From contig NZ_VXJW01000004.1 of assembly GCF_008692845.1 (NCBI RefSeq), forward strand, positions 1 through 64,000: a stretch of DNA of 64,000 nt. Reading direction: 5' to 3'. Positions within the stretch are counted from its first letter, which is position 1. Every line of letters begins with the position of its first letter. The DNA comes from Salmonella enterica subsp. arizonae. GTDB lineage: Bacteria; Pseudomonadota; Gammaproteobacteria; Enterobacterales; Enterobacteriaceae. A program made the translations under genes and the position numbers. Below are positions 1 to 5,809 of this stretch, piece by piece. The notes under the pieces are model-generated. The model saw only the letters and a list, made by a program, of their open reading frames with translations. It was not told the origin of the DNA and made no database searches.

Positions 1-168
1 GCCAGACATCGTACAAAACAGCCCAATCAGCTTTCCTTTGATGTCAGACCATTACTCTGGAAAATTACCGGAGCAGACCTGACACAGATACATGGGTTTG
101 GTCCTTATCTGGCACTAAAATTCGTTGAACGAGTTTTCTCGTTTTATTGTTATAATGTAACAACTTGA
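1..168 (+). pseudogene. IS110-family transposase remnant, 3' piece, truncated by window edge
   Basis: Frame 1 is open from the first base to a TGA at 166-168. The reading includes the stretch LLWKITGADLTQIHGFGPY followed by LALKFV. That pattern, an aromatic/hydrophobic run followed by a helix-hairpin-helix-like DLTQI-x-G-x-G, is characteristic of the C-terminal Transposase_20 region of IS110/IS116 elements. The usual continuation into an Ser-Glu-x-Gly-Thr-Asp block is missing; after LALKFVERV the protein runs into unrelated residues and stops. I read it as a decayed fragment. Its 5' part lies outside the window, so whether the rest is intact cannot be told. The family call is from pattern memory only. 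Confidence 0.55.
128..150 (+). terminator. short hairpin plus T-rich tail
   Basis: AACGAG, loop TTTT, CTCGTT, then TTATTGTT. The stem is only six base pairs and A/T-rich, so this is a weak candidate for a Rho-independent terminator inside the transposase remnant. Confidence 0.3.
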
Positions 169-578
169 TTTTTCCATGCCGAAACCAGCCAGTTAGTTAG
201 CATTCTAATCATTTCGTCATACAATAAAGAAAATGGGAATTACTCTCATTTGCCGTGCAATTACGCCCTACTTCGATACACATCGGTAAAGTGTATTCTG
301 CAACTCATTGATTCTATTCAATCAGAGCACTTTTCCATCACTTCACCGTGCAAACAGGAGTAACTCCCCGTCATAGAAAATAAATTTCTTGACAGAATCA
401 CAGTTTCATGAACCATGCGCATAAATGTAATTTCATTTATTTTTCAATCACTTAATGATATTTACCAATATCTGCGCCTGGAATTGGGGAAGCGCCTCGG
501 GCGGTGTTCGATAGGTCAAGCAACCGCGTACACATTTTGATCTTTTTGTGCTCTTCTTAAATAAACGTATCGTACAAC
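169..578. other. gene-free AT-rich stretch upstream of the recombinase
   Basis: No credible coding frame is visible on either strand. A TTGACA hexamer lies at 389-394, but no good -10 hexamer stands at the usual distance, so I do not call a promoter. Base composition is clearly more AT-rich than the backbone beyond glyU, which fits acquired DNA. Confidence 0.5.
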
Positions 579-644
579 ATGTTGAAAATTATCAAATTAT
601 TATCAATGATGCTTTCAACGAAACGAACAAGGGAGGATATGAAG

Positions 645-1223
645 ATGAAAGGCATTAGCCAGGCGCTAAAGAGTGCAGACGAAGTTAAGGCAGTGGCGGC
701 AGAGCTACAGCGCAATACCACCACCAACCTGTTTTATTGCTTGTGGGTGTTTATGTATGAAAGCGGTCTACGTATCTCTGACGTCCTCAAACTTAAGTAT
801 GAAGATGTAGAGGGGCAATCTCACCTCAAGGTGAAGCAGGAGAAAACGGGAAACGTAGTAAGGCCAAAGGTGACAGCCGCGATGCTGTCAGTGGTGGCGC
901 AACGCAAGGGAGAGCAAGCAGATATGCCAGTGAAAACGGATTTCATCTTTAGCAAGGGCGATCTTCGTAGCAGAGGCAAAGCCGTAACTCGTAACACGGT
1001 ATTCACTGAATTTGGGAAGATGGGAAGGAGAGCAGGATTCTCTAACGTGGGATGCCATACACCACGTAAAAGCCGTGGGCGCGTGATGTTCGATGCAGGG
1101 ATGGCTATTGAAACTATCGCCCATTTCCTGGGACAGACAGATCCGCGCTCTACCATGTATTACATCGGGTATGGTCAGGATGTGCAGGACGATTTAACAG
1201 AGGAGTTTTCTTTAGAATGGTGA
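645..1223 (+). CDS. compact tyrosine recombinase (integrase/FimB-size)
   Basis: The protein looks like a lone catalytic domain of the phage-integrase family. Visible landmarks are the first catalytic Arg in SGLRISD, the beta-hairpin Lys in QEKTGN, the H-x-x-R box in CHTPRKS, and a C-terminal LGQTDPRSTMYYIG block carrying the candidate nucleophilic Tyr. The usual LGH is LGQ here, so the second catalytic His is replaced by Gln. The ATG at 645 is chosen because GGGAGG at 631-636 stands 8 bases before it, giving 192 residues, about the size of FimB. An upstream ATG at 579 would add 22 residues without a good ribosome site. It heads the small cluster next to glyU and may be the integrase that brought the island in. 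It could also be a site-specific switch enzyme or an inactive relic. Confidence 0.75.
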   Translation: MKGISQALKSADEVKAVAAELQRNTTTNLFYCLWVFMYESGLRISDVLKLKYEDVEGQSHLKVKQEKTGNVVRPKVTAAMLSVVAQRKGEQADMPVKTDFIFSKGDLRSRGKAVTRNTVFTEFGKMGRRAGFSNVGCHTPRKSRGRVMFDAGMAIETIAHFLGQTDPRSTMYYIGYGQDVQDDLTEEFSLEW

Positions 1224-1426
1224 TCAACCTGAAACGCTTAATTGTGCTGACGCTGTCGCTATTACCAGCCCTCGCCCACGCTGGGCGGATCACGTTAACG
1301 CTGACAAATGAACAGGAGACAGACAACGCGAAGATTTGCATCTACAGCAACGCCAATTACACGGAGACAGAGACGATCAGACCGTTCGAGCAGTGCAAAT
1401 ACACCTGGACATTCGAGGAGGACTAA
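1217..1426 (+). CDS. small exported protein, unknown function
   Basis: This 69-residue protein starts inside the last codons of the recombinase gene (7-base overlap), which suggests translational coupling. The N terminus is a clear Sec signal: basic start, hydrophobic LIVLTLSLLPALA, and an Ala-His-Ala cleavage site near residue 22. The mature part of about 47 residues is polar and Thr/Glu-rich with two cysteines (KICIY and EQCKY) that could form a disulfide in the periplasm. I do not recognise a family. The export signal and context make a periplasmic accessory or immunity role conceivable, but nothing in the sequence proves it. Confidence 0.6.
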   Translation: MVINLKRLIVLTLSLLPALAHAGRITLTLTNEQETDNAKICIYSNANYTETETIRPFEQCKYTWTFEED

Positions 1427-1542
1427 CCCCTTTACTGGTTGTTACGAAACATAATTTCGCTTAAGTCTAATACTTGTTGCTCATGTGGTTATTGCTTGTA
1501 AAATAGCTACTGAAATTATTTCCATAGCAAGTATAGGGACTT

Positions 1543-2028
1543 ATGAAGCAATACACCAATGAACTCACCCCGCCCGTGCTTGCATCATTTAAGAATCCAT
1601 TCAGTGCAGAGCAACTGGCAAACGCAGACGACGAACAACGCCAGATTTTCAAATCTCATGTTGAAGAAATGAAAGACCGTTCTTTACTGGCGATTTGGCG
1701 TTTTGCTACTACTGGAGCACTCACCCAGAACGGCGGGAAGATTGAGAAAGCCAGCGCCAATGACTCGTTTACGCTTGAGGACGGGAGTGAAGTTAATCGG
1801 GCAATGGTTGGTGATTACGTTGTTTACCCTGACGGAACACGCGCGAAAATCATCAACGGATCGTGATCGGTCAATACCAACGGCAACGGCGTTTCTTATG
1901 CTCTCGTAGGAAGTCAGCTTGATAACGGTGATGTGATCATCAGTACCCCACAAGATTATGCCCTCCTGTGCCAGTTAGACAACAGCCCCGCAATGCCAGC
2001 CGATTTTCTCGCTTCAGTCGCACTCTAA
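1543..2028 (+). pseudogene. PAAR-like T6SS spike-tip protein, interrupted by in-frame TGA
   Basis: An ATG at 1543 with AGGGA upstream opens 107 codons, then TGA at 1864-1866 (codon 108). The same frame remains open and protein-like to the TAA at 2026-2028: it reads ALVGSQLDNGDVIISTPQ after the stop. The region GDYVVYPDGTRAKIINGS before the stop and the LVGS-LDNGD-STPQ part after it together look like the beta-rich PAAR-like family found next to type VI effectors, so the two halves belong to one ancestral protein of about 161 residues. A single change from GGA to TGA would explain the stop. It lies 17 bases before the PAAR effector gene. The N-terminal half could still be made alone, or the stop could be read through; I favour a nonsense pseudogene. 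Confidence 0.6.
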
Positions 2029-2045
2029 AATAAGGAGTTCAGAAA

Positions 2046-3203
2046 ATGGCTATAGGCTTTTGGGTAGTACAGGGCGATAAAACAACATGCGGTGGATCGG
2101 TACTAACCGGACACCCGAAAGGGAAGCAGATTGGCCCGAATCTAAACAGACAAGCAACAGTAGGCTGCCAGGTATCCTGCGGTAAACACCCAGGCATTTT
2201 CAGCGTGGTTGGTGGATACCCTGGAGAATATATTCATGGGCAGTTAGCCGCCAGTACGATTTACAGCCGTTCGACCTGCCCGTGCAAGGCTTTTTTCATT
2301 GCCACCCATACTTTTATGAAACACGGCCCTTACCAGGAACCAGTGAGAGCTACCTCTGCACCAGTGGAAACAAAAGCCGTATCTGACCCAATGCAAGAGC
2401 CGGAACAACACGCCCAGGTAGCGAAGAAGCAAAACAGCTTTGCTGACACCTGCAAGCCAGAAGATAACCAGCTATTGAACGGTGTTTACATCTGGACTGA
2501 AACCACAGACGCAGGACATGCTTTCGTTTCCGTACATCAAGACAATTTGATTTACGTTTACACCTACGGGCGCTTTGGTCGAAAAGGCCCCGCCACATTA
2601 ACAGGTGATGGGATTCTTAACTTCCTAACTGGCGATGATGCACGCCTTTACTATCGTGAAGAACTGTACAAATACCAAGCGAGAGTTTTTCAGATCGACG
2701 ATGTTACTACGGAAGAAACCCGCAGAATTTTTGAATCTCTATGGAACTCCGGTAAAACACCAGTTTTCACGGAGGCGATGGGAGATCGTACTAAGCGGCG
2801 CGGAAAGGTAATTGACGTTTACGATCTCACCGACAGCAACTGCACAACTCACACAGTGCAGGTAATCAGAGAGGCAGGGACTAAAATCTTCGATACCAGC
2901 TACATATCAACAACAACGCAACTTCGTATCGACAATGAAGAAGATTTCACTATCCCTGTTTCTTTACAGCGTTACTTGACGGAGAAGAGCGGCGATCTGT
3001 CTTCAATGAACGTTATGGAAGTTACCAGCTCATTCAGAGAACAGCATGCGAACATCGAACACTTCAAGCCGAACTCTGAAAGCCTCACAGGACGAGTGGA
3101 GGAAGGGCTTGCGAACAGTGCGTCAACTGTTGGATCATCTTCGGGCTATTCTGGTGGCACGATTGGCGGCGTTTTAGGTGGTTCGTATGACATTGACGAA
3201 TAG
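2046..3203 (+). CDS. PAAR-domain T6SS effector with C-terminal permuted NlpC/P60-like toxin domain
   Basis: The protein has 385 residues. Residues 1-88 form a PAAR domain: GDKTTCGGSV near the start, a central QATVGCQVSCGKHPG, and a cysteine-rich end (RSTCPC, residues 75-80). Such domains cap the VgrG spike of type Vi secretion systems. A linker with Pro/Glu/Gln follows (about 98-130). Residues 140-285 contain AGHAFVSV with His158 and, far downstream, SNCTTHTV with Cys266. His before Cys is the order seen in circularly permuted NlpC/P60 and LRAT-like papain-fold enzymes. These cut peptidoglycan peptides or acyl chains. The last 35 residues are rich in Gly and Ser. An AAGGAG ribosome site lies at 2032-2037. 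No VgrG or structural T6SS gene is nearby, so delivery would depend on an apparatus elsewhere. Effector role and catalytic pair are inferred. Confidence 0.72.
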   Translation: MAIGFWVVQGDKTTCGGSVLTGHPKGKQIGPNLNRQATVGCQVSCGKHPGIFSVVGGYPGEYIHGQLAASTIYSRSTCPCKAFFIATHTFMKHGPYQEPVRATSAPVETKAVSDPMQEPEQHAQVAKKQNSFADTCKPEDNQLLNGVYIWTETTDAGHAFVSVHQDNLIYVYTYGRFGRKGPATLTGDGILNFLTGDDARLYYREELYKYQARVFQIDDVTTEETRRIFESLWNSGKTPVFTEAMGDRTKRRGKVIDVYDLTDSNCTTHTVQVIREAGTKIFDTSYISTTTQLRIDNEEDFTIPVSLQRYLTEKSGDLSSMNVMEVTSSFREQHANIEHFKPNSESLTGRVEEGLANSASTVGSSSGYSGGTIGGVLGGSYDIDE

Positions 3204-3462
3204 AGCAAAGGCTATCCTTAGATGGGGAGGCATTGCTTTAGTATTCGCCATCTACTCTATTGCCTTGATGATACCAGTGCTTGATTTTGGACTTACCCGG
3301 AAATACAACGGCCCCCCTTCAACAGGTCAGATGGAAGCCCGTTTATGTGAAGCGATCATAAATGACTTATCGCGGTCAGTGGATAACCTCTTAATTACTG
3401 CATTTGTCGGTAGCGCTATTTGCCTTGTTTTGGCCTTGCTTATCTTCAAGAAAGTGAGATGA
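3187..3462 (+). CDS. putative immunity protein, two membrane helices
   Basis: The protein has 91 residues from the ATG at 3187, which has AGGTGG five bases upstream; a GTG at 3178 would add three residues. The start lies inside the effector gene, overlapping it by 17 bases in another frame, so the two are almost certainly translated together. Hydrophobic segments at about residues 14-33 and 67-87 bracket a loop of some 33 residues with one Cys, placing it in the inner membrane with a short periplasmic or cytoplasmic loop. Position directly after a PAAR toxin and small size are typical of a cognate immunity protein. The sequence itself matches no family I recognise. Confidence 0.6.
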   Translation: MTLTNRAKAILRWGGIALVFAIYSIALMIPVLDFGLTRKYNGPPSTGQMEARLCEAIINDLSRSVDNLLITAFVGSAICLVLALLIFKKVR

Positions 3463-3467
3463 CCATC

Positions 3468-3491
3468 AAAGGCTGGAGAGATCCAGCCTTT
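3468..3491 (+). terminator. hairpin after the effector-immunity pair
   Basis: AAAGGCTGG (3468-3476), a six-base loop, then CCAGCCTTT (3483-3491). The nine-pair stem is strong, but the bases after it are C-rich rather than T-rich, so termination relies on the stem's own TTT. Confidence 0.6.
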
Positions 3492-3906
3492 CCCCTCCTC
3501 CCTGATTTTAGACAGTACAAGCCTAATGCCCGTTGGTGGTAAGACAACGCGCGGAGCCGTTAGGCGACAACATCAGGGTATGTCAGACAGTGAAGTTTAT
3601 CAGGATGACCATGTACCCGAAGGAGCGAGGCCGAACCGCTGGCAGAGCCTGCATGTCGTGTGCAGGTACGAACACCACCATAAACCTGTTTATTCCCTGC
3701 AACGTCATCACGACGTGTGGCATGTGGGAGCATCGGCAAAAATGCGCTTCACTGAAAGGTTATGAGAATCAATGCCCGGATCAGGCTTTTCCTTCACGTT
3801 GGATTATCGCGGTGTGAGGTTGGAACTGCCGACGACGAATAGTTATACTCTCATTTCCATAGTAACTATCCGTGACAACTAACAGTGTACCTCTTGTTGG
3901 TAAATC

Positions 3907-3927
3907 ATCGTTCAATGGTAGAACGAT
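3907..3927 (+). repeat. hairpin that duplicates a tRNA-Gly D-arm
   Basis: ATCGTTC, loop AATGGTA, GAACGAT. The core GTTCAATGGTAGAACGA (3910-3926) is identical to the D-arm region of glyU, which lies about 100 bases away on the other strand. The rest of a tRNA cloverleaf cannot be drawn around it. A relic of an old recombination site or of another tRNA gene are possible readings. Confidence 0.5.
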
Positions 3928-3932
3928 CACAG

Positions 3933-3955
3933 ACAACTTATGTTAAGTAAGTTGT
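3933..3955 (+). repeat. perfect 8-bp stem, 7-base loop
   Basis: ACAACTTA, loop TGTTAAG, TAAGTTGT. It follows the D-arm-like hairpin by five bases and has the same loop length. Function unknown; there is no T-run after it. Confidence 0.45.
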
Positions 3956-4013
3956 TGATAGCTAAACACATTAAGCCAGTTACTGGCGGTGTTTTGCAAC
4001 AAGGGGAGAGATC

Positions 4014-4087
4014 TGGAGCGGGCGAAGGGAATCGAACCCTCGTATAGAGCTTGGGAAGCTCTCGTTCTACCATTGAACTACGCCCGC
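4014..4087 (-). tRNA. glyU: tRNA-Gly, anticodon CCC
   Basis: The minus strand reads GCGGGCG at the 5' end (4087-4081), pairing with CGCCCGC before the encoded discriminator T and CCA (4016-4014). The D-arm GTTCAATGGTAGAAC, anticodon loop with CCC (CTTCCCAAG), and T-loop GGTTCGATTCC are all present, and total length is 74. The CCC anticodon and the neighbour ygeR identify it as glyU. The accessory genes lie beyond its 3' end, the usual side for integration by tyrosine recombinases. Confidence 0.96.
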
Positions 4088-4104
4088 TTTGAGATGCGTA
4101 AGGC

Positions 4105-4132
4105 ATTATAAACTTTACGCTCTGGTTGGCAA
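4105..4132 (-). promoter_or_regulatory. sigma-70 promoter for glyU
   Basis: On the minus strand TTGCCA (4132-4127), a 16-base spacer and a perfect TATAAT (4110-4105) stand about 18 bases before the mature tRNA 5' end. Confidence 0.7.
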
Positions 4133-4166
4133 GAGACTGGCTGACCAACTGGCGATTAATTCGCCG

Positions 4167-4919
4167 TCAGCATTTCGGTTTACTCCCCTGCGGGGGCAGA
4201 TAACGCAGCGGATCAATAGCCGTCGCCCGGTAGCGAATCTGGAAGTGCAGCCTTACGGATGCGGCATCCGTGCTGCCCATCGTAGCGATTTTTTGCCCCG
4301 CTTTGACGCTTTGTCCATTATTAACCAGCATGGTGTCATTATGAGCGTAAGCCGTAATGTAATCTTCGTTGTGCTTAATCATAATGAGATTACCGTAACC
4401 GCGCAGTTGGTTCCCGACATAGACAACTTTACCGGCCCCCGCCGCATACACAGGCGTCCCGCGCGCGCCCGCAATATCGATTCCCTTATTCCCGCCTTCC
4501 GCTGTGGAATAAGGTAAAATCACTTTACCGTTGGCAGGCCATACCCAACAACGCTGCCCCACCGGCGGCCATGAGGATTTTGGCACCGAAGATGACGGTC
4601 TGACTGCGGCAGTTTTTGTCGCTGTTTTATTGCTGGTTTTACGTGTTGAGCTGCTGCTCTTTGCGTTACCGCGAACTTTAATACGCTGCCCCACCTCAAT
4701 AGTGTAAGGCGGTGAAATGTCATTCAGTCGGGCAAGTTCTTTCACGCTAGTTCCCGTAGCGCGCGATATACGATACAACGTATCGCCGCGCTTAACGGTA
4801 TAGACGGAGCCGGAATACGTTCCTGAGCCGGAATTACTGGAACACCCCGCCAGCAGCAGCCCTGTGCATAACAGCACCGCAATACCCAGGCTATTTTTGT
4901 TCAGGCGTCCTGCGCTCAA
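4167..4919 (-). CDS. ygeR: LysM/M23 lipoprotein, amidase activator
   Basis: The product has 250 residues. A lipoprotein signal ends in LLAGC (Cys at about residue 25). A LysM domain follows (VYTVKRGDTLYRISRATG, about 40-83), then a Lys/Ser/Thr-rich linker, and a C-terminal LytM (peptidase M23) domain from about 140. In the M23 part, GNKGIDIAG stands where active enzymes have a metal-binding H-x-x-x-D, and no complete zinc site is visible, so it should be a non-catalytic activator. In E. coli the homologue YgeR (ActS) is an outer-membrane lipoprotein that activates the amidase AmiC and relatives. It lies between glyU and idi as in E. coli. Confidence 0.93.
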   Translation of the reverse strand: MSAGRLNKNSLGIAVLLCTGLLLAGCSSNSGSGTYSGSVYTVKRGDTLYRISRATGTSVKELARLNDISPPYTIEVGQRIKVRGNAKSSSSTRKTSNKTATKTAAVRPSSSVPKSSWPPVGQRCWVWPANGKVILPYSTAEGGNKGIDIAGARGTPVYAAGAGKVVYVGNQLRGYGNLIMIKHNEDYITAYAHNDTMLVNNGQSVKAGQKIATMGSTDAASVRLHFQIRYRATAIDPLRYLPPQGSKPKC

Positions 4920-4950
4920 AACTTTTCCTCGCTCTATTTACAGACGCCTT

Positions 4951-5139
4951 ATGATAGCAGCCAAACGCCGTATGCCCAATCCATTGACGCCGGAAAGGGC
5001 CAGCGTGGATGATGATGCCGTTGATATCCGATATTCCAGCATAATATCGACTAACTGCACAATGATACTCGTCTGCGTTCTGTCAGGACTTGTTTTGGTA
5101 ATGCCTTTCTGTCTCATATGGGCTACGCTGATCGTCTGA
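4951..5139 (+). CDS. possible small membrane protein, hypothetical
   Basis: An ATG at 4951 opens 62 codons ending in TGA at 5137-5139. The N-terminal half is polar and basic, and the last 25 residues form one strongly hydrophobic segment (MILVCVLSGLVLVM onward). Single-helix small proteins of this type are common in enterics and are often missed. There is no strong Shine-Dalgarno motif before the ATG, and the frame lies directly upstream of idi, so it may also be chance. I do not recognise a family. Confidence 0.35.
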   Translation: MIAAKRRMPNPLTPERASVDDDAVDIRYSSIISTNCTMILVCVLSGLVLVMPFCLIWATLIV

Positions 5140-5189
5140 CTATATGGCCCAGCCAGATTGCCGGGTCATTTTAATTTTCAGGAGCTTTC

Positions 5190-5738
5190 ATGACTGAGGA
5201 ACATGTCGTTTTATTGGATGAGCAGGATAAGCCTTCCGGCACACTGGAAAAGTATGCGGCTCATACTCTTAATACGCCTTTGCATCTGGCTTTCTCCTGC
5301 TGGCTATTTAACGAGGATGGTCAGTTGCTGGTGACTCGACGGTCGCTGAGCAAGAAAGCCTGGCCGGGGGTATGGACGAATTCGGTTTGCGGTCATCCAC
5401 AACAAGGCGAAGCCATCGAAGAGGCGATCATCCGCCGTTGTCGGTTCGAACTCGGCGTAGAAATTACCGATCTCACCCCCATCTATCCGCACTTCAGCTA
5501 TCGGGCGATTGACCCAAACGGTATTGTGGAAAATGAAGTCTGTCCGGTATTTGCCGCGCGGGCGACCAGCGTGTTGCAGGTTAACAACGAAGAGGTGATG
5601 GACTGCCAGTGGAGCGTTCTTGAGGATGTCTTACGTGGGATCAGCGCCACACCGTGGGCCTTCAGCCCGTGGATGGTCATGCAGGCTTCTGATGATAACG
5701 CACGTGAATTATTGAGCGAGTTTGCCAACGGCAATTGA
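5190..5738 (+). CDS. idi: isopentenyl-diphosphate delta-isomerase, type I
   Basis: The 182-residue Nudix-fold enzyme interconverts isopentenyl and dimethylallyl diphosphate for ubiquinone, undecaprenol and tRNA modification. Visible family marks are the TNSVCGHP segment with the catalytic Cys (about residue 67), metal-ligand His residues around it (AAHT near 25, LHLAF near 32), and the Nudix-like region [21 protein letters not shown] stands nine bases before the ATG. Length agrees with E. coli Idi. It is monocistronic, with a REP unit after it. Confidence 0.97.
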   Translation: MTEEHVVLLDEQDKPSGTLEKYAAHTLNTPLHLAFSCWLFNEDGQLLVTRRSLSKKAWPGVWTNSVCGHPQQGEAIEEAIIRRCRFELGVEITDLTPIYPHFSYRAIDPNGIVENEVCPVFAARATSVLQVNNEEVMDCQWSVLEDVLRGISATPWAFSPWMVMQASDDNARELLSEFANGN

Positions 5739-5740
5739 TT

Positions 5741-5800
5741 GCCGGATGGCGCTACGCCTGAACGAAGAGATGCCGGATGGCAGCTAATGCCCAATCCGGC
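5741..5800. repeat. REP/BIME palindromic repeat
   Basis: Two GCCGGATGGC units (5741-5750 and 5772-5781) and the inverse ATCCGGC (5794-5800) lie between the convergent idi and lysS genes, a usual place for these repeats. Confidence 0.7.
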
Positions 5801-5809
5801 AATTCACAC

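Larger units (their letters stand above)
3492..4013. other. unassigned stretch between the island genes and glyU
   Basis: Two overlapping plus-strand frames are open (3526-3765 and 3533-3817). The longer one reads a Cys-containing peptide (RACMSCAGTN, CNVITTCGMW), but neither has a good ribosome site or a recognisable family, so I do not call a gene. The part from about 3835 to 3960 is rich in inverted repeats, including two perfect hairpins listed separately. It may hold remains of an element's end or a small RNA. Confidence 0.4.

Noticed and set aside
389..425. Promoter with TTGACA at 389
   Set aside because: No acceptable -10 hexamer at 16-18 bases; nearest AT-rich hexamer is about 25 bases away.
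1864..1905. TGA at 1864 as a selenocysteine codon
   Set aside because: No convincing bacterial SECIS stem-loop with a GGTCT-type loop follows the TGA, and PAAR-like proteins are not known selenoproteins.
3895..3980. A second, degenerate tRNA gene on the plus strand around the D-arm copy
   Set aside because: No matching acceptor, anticodon or T stems can be drawn at the right distances.
1..4013. CRISPR array in the accessory island
   Set aside because: No regularly spaced direct repeats; only isolated palindromes are seen.
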